A DNA stretch of 64,000 nucleotides from Marsupella aquatica. Lineage: Eukaryota > Marchantiophyta. The stretch covers positions 6,262,001 to 6,326,000 of the forward strand of contig OZ316894.1 of NCBI GenBank assembly GCA_973895155.1. Direction: 5' to 3'. The notes beneath the pieces were generated by a model. It saw only the letters and a list, made by a program, of their open reading frames with translations. It was not told where the DNA came from and searched no databases. Of this stretch, positions 34,047-45,235 are shown piece after piece. The translations under genes and the position numbers were made by a program. Position 1 is the first letter of the stretch. Each line of letters starts with the position of its first letter.

Positions 34047-37000
34047 CTAGTGCTTCAAGAGTCTCAGCATATCTCCAACCAGATACAGTGAGCCAGTGAC
34101 CAGCACCTGGATAGCATTAACCACCACCATATCAATACCTTTAATACTCATATCGTATGAAAACGGAGTTCCAACCATTTCAAATACAGGACTTCGGGAC
34201 TACAAGTCTGACGAGGGTTGGGTATTGGCTGTCAATGTTGTACATATTTTGTTCATAGAACGAGCTGATGCAATTGGTTTTCAATTTACATGAGGTAGGA
34301 AATAATAACCTGTATCCGAAGCTGGGGGTGTTGCTTTGCACATGACCTGATCCATTCTAATGTTCCTGGCAATGATGACATTACAGCACTGGACGAGCCG
34401 ACTGTATGGCAGACACCCCTCTGCTCTTCTAGACCAGCATAGAGCTCATTATGACTTGCCGATTGGAAGGTGCCACCATTAGATGCTGTTCCATAATTCC
34501 AAACAAAGGCGAAGTGTATTGAGACCGCTCACAGGAGAATCGAAGTCGTGGGAGATAAAAGACAAATCGTTTAGCTAGTCCACATAATCATATTGGAGAA
34601 CATGTCACCAATCATCCGCAGTTTATAAAAGTTTTACCTCTACTGATATTACTATTTGGTTAAAAACTACTACTTCGCAAGGTAATTAAACCTCGTTGGA
34701 CAAAGCAACACCAGATACAAACACAACCAGAAAGTCACTACAGAAATGGACAAAGTATTTCCCCGACAGAACAGATGGGCTTCTCATACAATTTCCCAAC
34801 GTGCACAGTAACCAACCGGACAGGAAATTCTAGGTGTTTCCCTGAAAGGCTTACATCAGCTTAGAAACAGTGAGGTTGCAACCTTCTGCCCATCTTCAAA
34901 TTGATTTCAGATGAAGAACAAAAGATTACGATTGATACCTCGCAACATTGTTGGCCGAAAGGACTCCCAACATTTTTGTAAGGTCAACTGCCAAGAAAAG
35001 TCAGGCTGCCTTGCTCCATTTCCAAACTTAGTAGTGCGCAAACCGCTAATAGATGTGTAGCTGGAAGCATTAGGAGTAAAAAAGGCCATATGGAACGGAA
35101 GCCCTGGATTCACAAGATGTACATTTTAGTCTGTTAGCGACGTCAGCTGTCCACTCTCGATTAGTTTTGTAAGAAGTAAAGTAAGTGCCACTTTATGCAC
35201 TGGACTTCCAGACTTCCAACCAATCTGATCCTTTAGAGAAAGCCAAAATGCAGATTGCAATATACCAAAAAGGGAAACCGCAAGACTGCTTGTTTGCCAT
35301 GATTGTGAGACAAAGAAGCACTAGCCTTGCCGGGCACAAAGGTTGACGAGAGGTGGTAGAAGTGATTGAGGATCGCGCTTTGGCATACAATTGAACAGCA
35401 ATACCTGCCATCCCCATTCATATGCTCAGAAAGAGATTACTTGCCTATCAAGAACTTAACCACTTTAGACACGCTGTGAGTTTGAACTTTATGCCACAAT
35501 AGATGAACCTCCTTGCAGCGTCTCAACAAGACAAGTACCAGGGCACGAGCAACTGTTCAAGAAGCAAAAGGAAAAATATCTTCGTTTTCCTCTGTTCAAT
35601 GGTAACAGAAATATTGGCCCCACGTTGCTTTACGCTGAATTCCTGGCTTGGCAAAACTATTAGAAGTCGCTATCTAGAATCAGAAAATTCTGGCTAGCAT
35701 CCTTGACTTAGCTCCCGGACAATCCACAGCAAACATAAAAATCTGCTTCGAAAGAACATGGTGAAAAATTTCGTATTCAAACTATCAGAAAAATAAAAAA
35801 ACGGAACTCTCCAAGTTTGATCAAGCAACGGGCAGGAAGAAGGTTCACGTTGGATATTCTTATTCCTAACCTTCCCAGCCTGTGAAAATGTCCACAATAA
35901 CGAGAGTGAGGGCTTAAGAAGACTTAGCACGCACCCGTCGGAACGAGGCATCAATGTCCTTTTCTCCAAACGTTTGTCCTGGTGAAACTGTTGTATTTCC
36001 TCGACCATCGGATTCAACTACGTATGAAGTGACGCTGTCTGCCTTGACGGTGTCGCAAAACCATCTTGCACATGCGTCCATGCTTTCTGGGCTGTGTGCA
36101 CCATCAAGATAAAACTGTAGCTTGCTGGACTTGAGATATGATCCGTTACCCAAAGACTTCTCATCTTGGCCCATGAATTGATCATAAACTATTTCACCTC
36201 GCCCTGGCCAGTGCGTACTTGCCAAGCCCAGAACATATGGTTCTGGAAGACCACCAGTTTTTAACGCCTAACCAAGGGGGTCAAGATATGTATCAGGTCT
36301 TGCTACATCTAGAAAGGAAATCAAAATGACATTACGTTTCAAACTTAAAATTTTCCTGCCCGCACCATTGGAGAGCGGAGAAAATGTAGACCCAAAAGTC
36401 TCGTTAACCATAAAGCCCCTTCAAACGGAAAACATCAACCGATTGATATGAAAGCAAATTTTACTTCAACTCAAATTTGTCTTATTGAAGATGCGGGCCT
36501 ACGCAGCTGTCCAACCAGCGGTTTTCTTTTCATGTGAAGAACAAAGAGACCTCTGACCTCCATCAAAATGTTGTTTTCTACTTAGAGCAAGCAACATGAA
36601 GATAAAAGTTGAGAGGTTCTTGTACAACCATGGTCCAGTGTTCTTCATTTCCACTTCGTTGTGCCCAACGCCTACACAAAGCGATTGCAAGTGCTGCATT
36701 GATACGTTGGTGTTCCCCGTTCAAGCCAAGCTTCAAATTCGAGAGCCCATATGACTCCAAAGCAGGAGCAACACTTAAAGATATCTGCAGAGAGCAAATC
36801 TGAAAGGTCAGTACATCCCGCCCCGGATTACGAAGCGACTAACTCCGCCAGACGTTCATATGGCTTACATGCTGCTCAACAAAGCACACACTACAAAATT
36901 CTAATTATCAACGACTGTACCTCTAGGTCTTCAGCTCTCCTTCGGAGTGCTTCCATGGCCTCGTCTAGCTGAGGGGCCGTAATTGCGGGCACACCTGGCT

Positions 37001-39400
37001 TCATAGACCAAAGCGAATGAACAGTTCAGCCAACAAGTATAGTATTCAATGTTACCAGAACAGATACACCATCCATAATAATCCCCACCCTCACTAACAC
37101 AGAGCAGGCAATTGCTATTGGACAAGAGAATCACCCAGGCATGTTTCCGAGATGGATTCACAGACCTTAAAAATTCCAGCTTTCTCTGTAGCAATTTCTC
37201 TGAGAGTGTTACCTGCATCCAATGTCAAGAAAAAACATATCATTGTGGCCATACTTGAAGTTAAGCGGACCCAACTTTCATTCAATGCTTTTAAGTGCTC
37301 AGATACGCGAGTCATTTGAAGCAACTCCGTGATATTAAACAACCAGAAGGACTTGGGTACTACCGTATCTGGAGTGCGTCATGAAAAACCCTACCTAGAA
37401 GTTCCATGTGATCAAACCCCAAAGATGCTATGCCACAAACAGCAGGAGCCCTCACCTGCATTTCAGGGCCATCGGCGGTCCATTACATCTAGAAACATTA
37501 ACTCATGAGAATATTGTAGGCACGAATTCGTTGAGAGAGACAGAGCCTTAGGTTCCGCAACTATGCTTCCCGATTATACCGTAACAGCTGTAAATGGATA
37601 ATAACCTAAGTTCTTACTAACAATGGTTGCGTTTCATACCACGTTTGTTGCATCTAAGCGCCCGCCGAGGCCGACTTCCAAAATGGCCACGTCTACCTGA
37701 AACACTCATGCAATGCCAAACGCTCCAATCAACATGAGAAACTTCAGAGCAGAAACAATCGACGAGAACAATAGCTTCGGCGATATAGTGCCTGACTCAG
37801 GACAGCCATGGTATGACAGGTGCAAGCTCCTCTCTCAAAAAGCTTGAAAACTCACTTTCTCGACGATGAACATTCGCAGAGCTAACAATGTCATAAAGCG
37901 GAAAAATCCGGGCATGGCAACAATATCTGTGTTGTCCTGCACATTATGAAGCACATTTCTGGTTGGACAACGAATTAAGAGACGTGAACGAATACATAAG
38001 CATCTGAAATTGACTTTTGTCATTCAAAGTAAGCACGACTACTCTTGTCAAAAAATCGCTTTAGACATTTATGAACAAATTATCTACTTCCTACTCGCTA
38101 CAATCCAGCACAGTGACGACTGATTTTTCATCGAAGTGCCAACGTGATAACCAGCAAGCACAGTATTTGTACATATTGATCTAGTTTTCATGCTCAACCA
38201 AAACCTGTGGCAAGCTCTCCAGAATTTTCAGGTAACAACATTGGAACCCCTAAATCCTACCTGGAGGCGATTGTAGACCCACCAAAAGTTGTCAGAAAAA
38301 ACTTTTCTTGAAACGTCAAGCCTGGAAAAGCAACAGACTCTCATCAGATACCAAGTAGTCTTCAGTGTCAAATTGCCAACTAAGCCATATAAGTTGTGTG
38401 AATATCTTCAGCAAAATGCAAAAGGATTTACAGTCGGTACTCACCCATTGAATCGGAACCTTTCACAAACGTCGACAAGATGCGGCGAAGTGAACAGGCC
38501 TGTACGAAAACCGGATGCTCTCAGCATGCTCTCTGTAAATGCGCAAGTAGAGCCCTGGCAATGGGGAGAGATGGACATATTACAAAAATTACTGACTTGC
38601 CCAGAACAATGCCGCCTTAACAGCGAGACGACGACTCCGACAACAATCTGCCACAGAATGATACTGGCCCGGCATGAAGTCCACAATCAGTGAGAATTCC
38701 GGCCCTTGAACTGATTGTGTCATCCAATAATTTCGGAACTAGTGATGCTAACCCGCACACAAGCGCGCCCTATCTTAATCCCAATCAATTCAAGAGGGTA
38801 CATTTCCAATCAGGTACTATGACTGCTCCTATAAAAATATATCGTCACACAAATTGCAAGCAGACGGAATAGAAGAATGGTAGAGAATCACATTCCACTT
38901 TTGGCATCAGATATACAATATAGATTGGAGTAGCGATTCGATAGGCAACATCAATTGTACCTTTCCTTTTGTCCCAGCCACGTGTATTACACTCAAGCGC
39001 TCCAGAGGCTCTTCCAGCTCAAGAATCTGAGACCACAAATTAAAAGTGATCAGGAAAGCTCATTCATTTATTCGTTCGCCAATGTGGATTCATATGCTTC
39101 CAACATTAATATGCTCAATTGTCACCGCGTCTGGAACTGCTGCTACTATTCAGATCCTCACCCTCACTACTCTTTAGCACAGCCCACACGGGATGGATGG
39201 ATGGATCCAACTATTCTTACACGCACAGCTACGGCAGATGCAGAAAACAGTTGTACCTGGAGATGCTTAAAAGTCGCCTCAAAATGGGCAGCCCAGTTGG
39301 CTTTGCCGTCGGGCACAGGATCGCTGAATGGGCCTCGATGGATTAGAGTGTCGAGAATTGCAACCGCCTCCTCGAACGAAGATCCAGTCTCGACCGCCAT
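34047..39400 (-). CDS. FPGS: folylpolyglutamate synthase, fifteen exons
   Basis: Exons 39400-39257, 39026-38961, 38554-38445, 38321-38261, 37936-37856, 37696-37640, 37455-37395, 37212-37166, 36998-36921, 36784-36629, 36267-35935, 35404-35326, 35103-34939, 34485-34310 and 34106-34047 join in phase to 557 residues. Motifs in order: P-loop [11 protein letters not shown] (about 63-73), [90 protein letters not shown] (about 340-350), [11 protein letters not shown] and a terminal [17 protein letters not shown]. The enzyme adds glutamates to folates using ATP, retaining cofactors in cytosol, mitochondria and plastids. Two junctions are weaker: exon 10 uses GTTGTA as donor, and intron 12 appears to be GC-AG. 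The start is the only ATG in frame before the first conserved helix; no clear transit peptide is visible. Confidence 0.93.
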
Positions 39401-40140
39401 AGCTTCTTCTTACCTAGATTAGATGAACAGAAGCAAGCAACAGCAGCAGCTCCTGTCTGTCAAAGGTTTGATGAGAAAGAGAGTTCTCCTTTTCGCTCAG
39501 AACAAGCCATAAATATCCCTCCCAAAGTCATTTCTCATCACAACCAGATCGAGATGACTCCTTCATCAACATTCTGCCACACGAGCAGCTTAGCTTAGCT
39601 TAGCTCAGCTCAGCTCAGCTCAGCTAAGCTCCACTCAGCTCCAGATTCCTCATCATCGCATCCCATCATCCCATCTCAATAATCCAATCCAGTGTAGAGC
39701 AGAGCAGAGCAGTACTACAGAGGACGTCGTTGGTGTTGAGATTCTCTCCCGGTGCTCTGGTGCTATGGCATATGCGACAGTACGATCTCGTGTCCGTGGA
39801 CGACGACAACAAATCAAAAATCCATCAATTGTTGTTTAATAAAAGGAACGAGGACTCCCGATTCCGCACGGATCATCAAAATGTTAAGTTAGGGGGTTCG
39901 GAATTCATAAACCGTGACATCACAAGTGATGCAGCCCGTCACTGGGGCCCTTCCGTTCCCTCCAAATTCCTTTTCGGCACAGAAGTACAGAAATACAGAA
40001 TTATGAATGCAAATTCCCCAAAAGCAGCTCAACTGGGCACCAGAGCACCGTAGCAATACAACAGTAGCGGTACATGGAATGAATACTAAGCGCAGAAAAT
40101 TATCCTAGTGGCGGAGTGACCAATCAGTTAACTGGGGATG
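39401..40140. other. FPGS upstream region with AGCTY repeat
   Basis: A microsatellite of AGCTT/AGCTC units occupies about 39587-39650, 190-250 bp upstream of the FPGS start codon, with further AGAGC repeats at about 39697-39710. No TATA box could be assigned with confidence. Confidence 0.5.
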
Positions 40141-42666
40141 GCTTCAAAGATAACGAACGGGTCGAACAAGGTTTGTGTGAACCCTAGTAATCGTGGTCGT
40201 CGAGTGGCTGTCAGTTGCTGAGCTGCGGTTATTCTCACTTCTTCTCACATTTGTTCCCTTTCTAGTCCGTTTCTTTGTGTTTTTTTTTTCCAGGAAGGCC
40301 CATGAGAAATCTAAGTCCACAACCCAGACCGAAACCCAACTTTTGGGCAAACATATACCAAGAGGGTTTGAGACCCAACTTTTGGGCAAACATATACGAG
40401 AGGGTTTGAGGTTTGAGATGAGTTTCAATAAGCTCCTGTAGGTCAACTGGGCCCCATCACTTTGCAAATAGGTGCCGATGATTCTTGAAGGGCATCGACT
40501 ATCTTGAAGGGGGCCGAAAAATATCGGAGGGGAGATTTTTGGCGCGGACGCTGGTGTGTTGACTGCCCAAATTGCTAATGGCCACATTTTGCAGGAACCG
40601 CAGATTTAAGGTCTGTGACATGGACTGCAGCATTTTGGTCATGGGAAACTTCCAAGAATGAGCTGGTTTGATACATACTGGCTAGTAAATGTGTTGAATA
40701 AAATGATCATTACTCATGAGAGCATGCACACATGCAACATCCACCAAATAGACAAGTAGTTGACACAGAAGATATGTGGTTCACTTCCCCAGAGGCTACA
40801 TCCATGGGGATACACAAGACAACTTTAATTACGGAACTCTAAATCTGAATGCCATACTGAGTCTCCACATACTAATCGATGACTTCTTATGTTCCAACTT
40901 GCTTTGTAGCAATGAACCTAAGTTTCACTCACTAACTAAGTCTTGCTAGTGTAAGTAAAAGTTACACCTAAAAAGTAGCGCATAAAAAAGTAGAGTTTGA
41001 ACTCTTCCCTACTAGCTTGCCCAAATACATGTACTTTGCACAGGAAGGAGTGTTGGGACCCCATCAGTTATGAGTTGCCGGTACCAGGTATCCGTTGCTT
41101 GCATATGTTGTTTGCTTATGGAGCATTCCTAGTCAGTGAGGCAACCAAGATGAGTCAACAAGGAGTTGGAAATAGTCTCAGCAAATTAGGTTAGCCAAGT
41201 GGACTTTTTTGCTAAACCGTTTTACTCTTTGAGATCACTGAGTGAGAAAGTGAGTCACCTTAAGCAAGTGGAAATGTTCTGGCTTGGTGAGGCTGTTGAG
41301 TGAACAATTGACTTAGCAATGGTCACCCAAGGGGAAATTCCCAACTAATTGACTGACCATTGCTGACTGCCAAAATGATGTTTGAGTTTGGCAAGGCAAA
41401 TGAGAGGCACTGATGGGGGTTAACAGCATCCATAGAATATCAGAATGTTCTGTTAATAACACCCAAATTATGACCTATGGCTTCACTATACTCAGGAGGT
41501 CATGAACTATAGGTCTACTCATATCGCAAATTATAGTATAGATTATTCACTCAACTAAGTGATCTCAATTGGGTGGATCCCATCACTCATCGTGTATCCC
41601 ATGGTAAGTTCAGAATGTTATGTACTAGATTCAAGAATCTACAGGACTATAGAGTAGATGTAGTGCAAGTCTGAGCACAAGGGAGGGTGAAAGACTTTGC
41701 CAAATAGCCAAAGAGGATGATGAGAGCTTGGATGGGAGGAAGGTTCATTCAATCTGCTTGTGAGCAAACTTAAGAGTTCTATGGTCAGGTCCCTGGTTAC
41801 TACAGTGCCACTCTCCATGCCTGGACCAAACTCTGGAAACAATGAGATACCGGCATGACTAGTTGAGGTAGCAATATTCATGCCATGAACGAGAGTGTGT
41901 GTCCTTTTGTCTTTTCGAGCTATATAACCACTTCCATTGGAGATTTTTGCCTTTGCATTTGCTGTATAGTTTACACCGCAGAATCATTGAGACTTGTTAT
42001 GAGAAAAAAACAAACTAAGAATGAAAATTCTGGGACTTTATCAGAGTAGTGAGATGAGAACATTCAAAGTCATTCTTCTGTCTGTCAAATCTACCAAATC
42101 CAACCGACTGGTCAGCTTGGGACATAGTTGAATGTAGAAATGAGATGTTGCTCTATACATAAGAAGGATGGACTTAGTTTGGCAATTGAGTTAGTTTAGT
42201 CGTCAATTGTTTTTGGTGTTGTAAAGATTCGGATATAGCCATGATCGTTAGATGCCAGCCGGACACTCCCGGTTGGATGGTTAATTTGATCCTTGGCCAC
42301 TGTGTAGTGGCACTGCCATTACTTACTCATGGCGTGCTGCCTCAGCATATATGTTGTTGAATTTGATCAATATGTAAAAAGCTATCAGTCATTTCATTTA
42401 AACATGCATTAAAGTCCCATGAGTTTGGTTGGATCTAAGGAAGAAAACCTTGCTCAAGACATAATAAGGCACTTGTGGTGAAGCCTGGAGTACTCATTTA
42501 TTATTTTCTACCCATCATGCAAAAGTAAGTATATGGTTTGTTTATTGGGTTGAGAAAAAAACTTTTAAATGTTTGTAAAATAACATTAGAGTTTTTTAAA
42601 TACAATTTTAATTTTCCTATTAATATTTTAAATGTATTTAATAACTAAAAAAGTCGAGCTTGTTAT
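40141..42666. other. intergenic DNA
   Basis: A 44-bp unit with CCCAACTTTTGGGCAAACAT is tandemly duplicated at about 40334-40410. It produces a repetitive minus-strand frame (40587-40144) that I do not regard as a gene. The rest shows no conserved frame. Confidence 0.45.
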
Positions 42667-43013
42667 TGTTAGGTATTTACTCAAGGTCTAGGGTTATGAC
42701 ATGTAACCTTAGTTAAGCTAACCATAGTCGTAGACGTGGTTAGGTTAACTACTTAGGATGCACACTATATATCACACGATGTTTGCTTGGATAAATGAAA
42801 CTTAGGTTCATTGTTATGGAGTCACTTGAGAGATGATGAGAACTTACACTGTGGAGACTTGGTATGGCCGACGGGCTTAGAGTTCAGTAAAACTCTCTTG
42901 TGTGTTCCCATGGATGTAGCCTCAAGGAGGTGAACCACGTATCTCTTGTGTCAATTAATTGATCATTGGATGCGTCATGTGCTTACCGTTGCGAGTGTCG
43001 TCTATGCTCAACA
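42667..43013 (+). mobile_element. solo LTR, same copia family as 63016-63359
   Basis: Starts TGTTAG and ends GCTCAACA. It aligns along its length with the LTR at 63016-63359; shared blocks include CTTGTGTGTTCCCATGG, AGGTGAACCACGTATCTCT and GTCGTCTATGCTCAACA. The flanks are GTTAT (42662-42666) and ATTAT (43014-43018), a 5-bp target duplication with one mismatch. No internal domain is present, so unequal recombination between two LTRs is the simplest origin. Confidence 0.85.
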
Positions 43014-44100
43014 ATTATGAGACCCCTTCAGAGTGAGCTTGTTATGAGACCCCCTTTCGAGTGAGGCCCTGTGGTGGCGAAGGTAATGGGGATGAGACAT
43101 TGGAAATACCACTGCAGGCAGATTCCTCGGCATATTCACACCTAAGCTTTTGAGAAATGGAGACACATATTCCCTGACCTGTTGTTTTACATGTTCATAA
43201 ATTTGTCTCTCGTTTCAAAGTATCCTCCCCTTCCTCACCTCTGCCAGTGAAACACTCTCTCCAATTTAGCATTCCGGCGAATTGAATGACCTTTAAAATG
43301 CACACAGGAGCCTTGGATATGACAATCTCAGAGTCGGCCAGTGAGAGACCGGCTTCCTACAGCACCTCCTGGACGCCATCGCTGGCACGGGTTCAGCGTC
43401 TGATACCTACTATGTAGGAGGGTTGATTGTTCATTCTCCGGTCCTGAATTAATTGTCTGCACTTTGCAAGCAGCCTGAATGCATCAAGCTAGGCATTTCT
43501 GTTGCTGGAGGCAAATTTATATGTGATGTCTTCCCAGTAGCCTGCACCTAGACGGTTTAGTCTTCAATTGACTTTGGCTGAGTAAATCATTAGACAGTTT
43601 ACTCTTCCAATAGACTTTGGCTGAGGAAATCATTAAATTTTTGAAAGGCACTTAGGGAGAGGAAATCACTATTCGTTTGTGAAAAGGTACGTACTTTGGC
43701 AGAGAAAATCATTATTTGTTCGTGAAAGGTAGAGCAGTTGATACTACAGGACGGGATTGAAAGATAGTTACCATATTATTTTGTCGCAGGCATTCGAACA
43801 GTAAGGAATTGCATTCTTTCGGTGTCTTCAATCAAGGAGCTGGACAACGAGTCAACTTGCTCCGGAAAGTACTGAGCTATAGCCGGGAATACATGGACCT
43901 TCAATTCGATCCACCGATTGGACCCATCGAACGTTCACATACTGCACGACTCAGCATTACTTTGGGACGATATTGGACTGTAGCCGGGATTGGAAGAGTG
44001 ATTCCACCGATTATACTCATCTATACTTCAACAAACTGTAGCGGGTAAGCCATGGACAACTTGGATTTCACCAGTTTTACTTATACATAAGACAACACAC
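43014..44100. other. intergenic DNA with degenerate repeats
   Basis: A 29-bp unit (TTATGAGACCCC...GAGTGAG) is duplicated at about 43015-43075. At 43555-43735 four to five diverged copies of ACTTTGGCTGAG(T/G)AAATCATTA occur. No gene recognised. Confidence 0.5.
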
Positions 44101-44340
44101 TGCAGCACGATGCAATTAGAAGGGCATCTGACTTCTTGCATGTAAAGCCAAGATTTTGGTCGAAGAAGTGGCCGTGAAAATAGTATGTAGCCTGAAATTC
44201 ACAACTCTGTCTAACTGGCCTGCAGCACGATGCAATCAGAAGGGCATCTGACTTCTTGCATGTAAAGCCAAGATTTTGGTCGAAGAAGTGGCCGTGAAAA
44301 TAGTATGTAGCCTGAAATTCACAACTCAGTCTAACTGGCC
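44101..44340. repeat. 120-bp perfect-period tandem duplication
   Basis: Positions 44101-44220 and 44221-44340 are the same sequence apart from two substitutions seen by eye (T/C in unit position 17; T/A near position 105). The very low divergence indicates a recent event. An open minus-strand frame through it is repetitive and not taken as coding. Confidence 0.93.
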
Positions 44341-45029
44341 TGGGCCTCACTGGCCCACCACTTTGCTTGTAGTTACAGTCCCGCCGCATGCTGTATTAAT
44401 TGAGAAGTATTGTACGTTGGTCGTCGATAATTGTGGCACGGCCAAACTTGAACATGCATGCAGTCCAACAGCCGGAGGAGCCTGAAAACAAAGAAGTGCT
44501 TTAATGATCTGATATTGTACGAGAACGATTTGTCCAACTGCGTCTGATCTTGTTTGACGTGGCCGAACGTCATCGCAACGATGCATAATTATATTGAACT
44601 GGTTCTTTCAGCATTAAGGACGAAAAGCAATATCGAGGCTCATCAATGATTTTTAGCAATGATTAGCCCATGCGTACGCCCCTGCTACCCGCTATAACCG
44701 ACGCTTTTATTAGGGTCAATATTATATACAAATGGCAGTGGTTATCATTGGGTTAGAGACTCGATGGTAGAGCCTCTGAGTGGGAAGTGATAGGTAGGGG
44801 GGGTCATATCCTGGCAAGTCATGATCCTTTTAACAATCACCCCACCCAGAAGTGGGGTTCATTCAAACCCTAGTGATACTTAGAAAAATAGTGTCACCAT
44901 TCGTTACAAACACGGGCAGCGGACAAGGAATGTGGGCAGTCCGGTAAGGGAGGCTCTTTATGAGCCTCGAGATTGCTTTTCGTGCTGAATCTTTCAGCCA
45001 GCTTCAGTGCAGACGAGAGTGCAGATAGA

Positions 45030-45235
45030 AACTGATACTTATACCACGCACATGAAGGCCTGCCTTGGATACAGCAAAGCTTCTAGCGGCTAGCTGGAGC
45101 GATCGTCCTCCTAGCCAGCTTCAGCGCAGAGAGAAAGATACTACTTAATTACCACACGTAAGCCTGGGAGTCATGAATATAGCAAAGCTTCTAGTAGCTG
45201 GAGCGATCGTCGTGCTTTTCAGCGCCTTCAGTGCG
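45030..45235 (+). repeat. direct duplication of leader and first exon of the PQQ gene
   Basis: About 100 bp at 45032-45130 (GATACTTATACCACGC, CAGCAAAGCTTCTAG, CTGGAGCGATCGTC, CCAGCTTCAGCGCAGAG) repeats at 45138-45235 with small changes. In the right copy the word at the start is TCATGAATATAGC (the start codon); the left copy has TTGGATACAGC and therefore no ATG. Confidence 0.75.

Noticed and set aside
44081-44389. Minus-strand frame with an internal repeat of about 40 residues
   Set aside because: Produced by the recent 120-bp DNA duplication; no similarity or codon signal.
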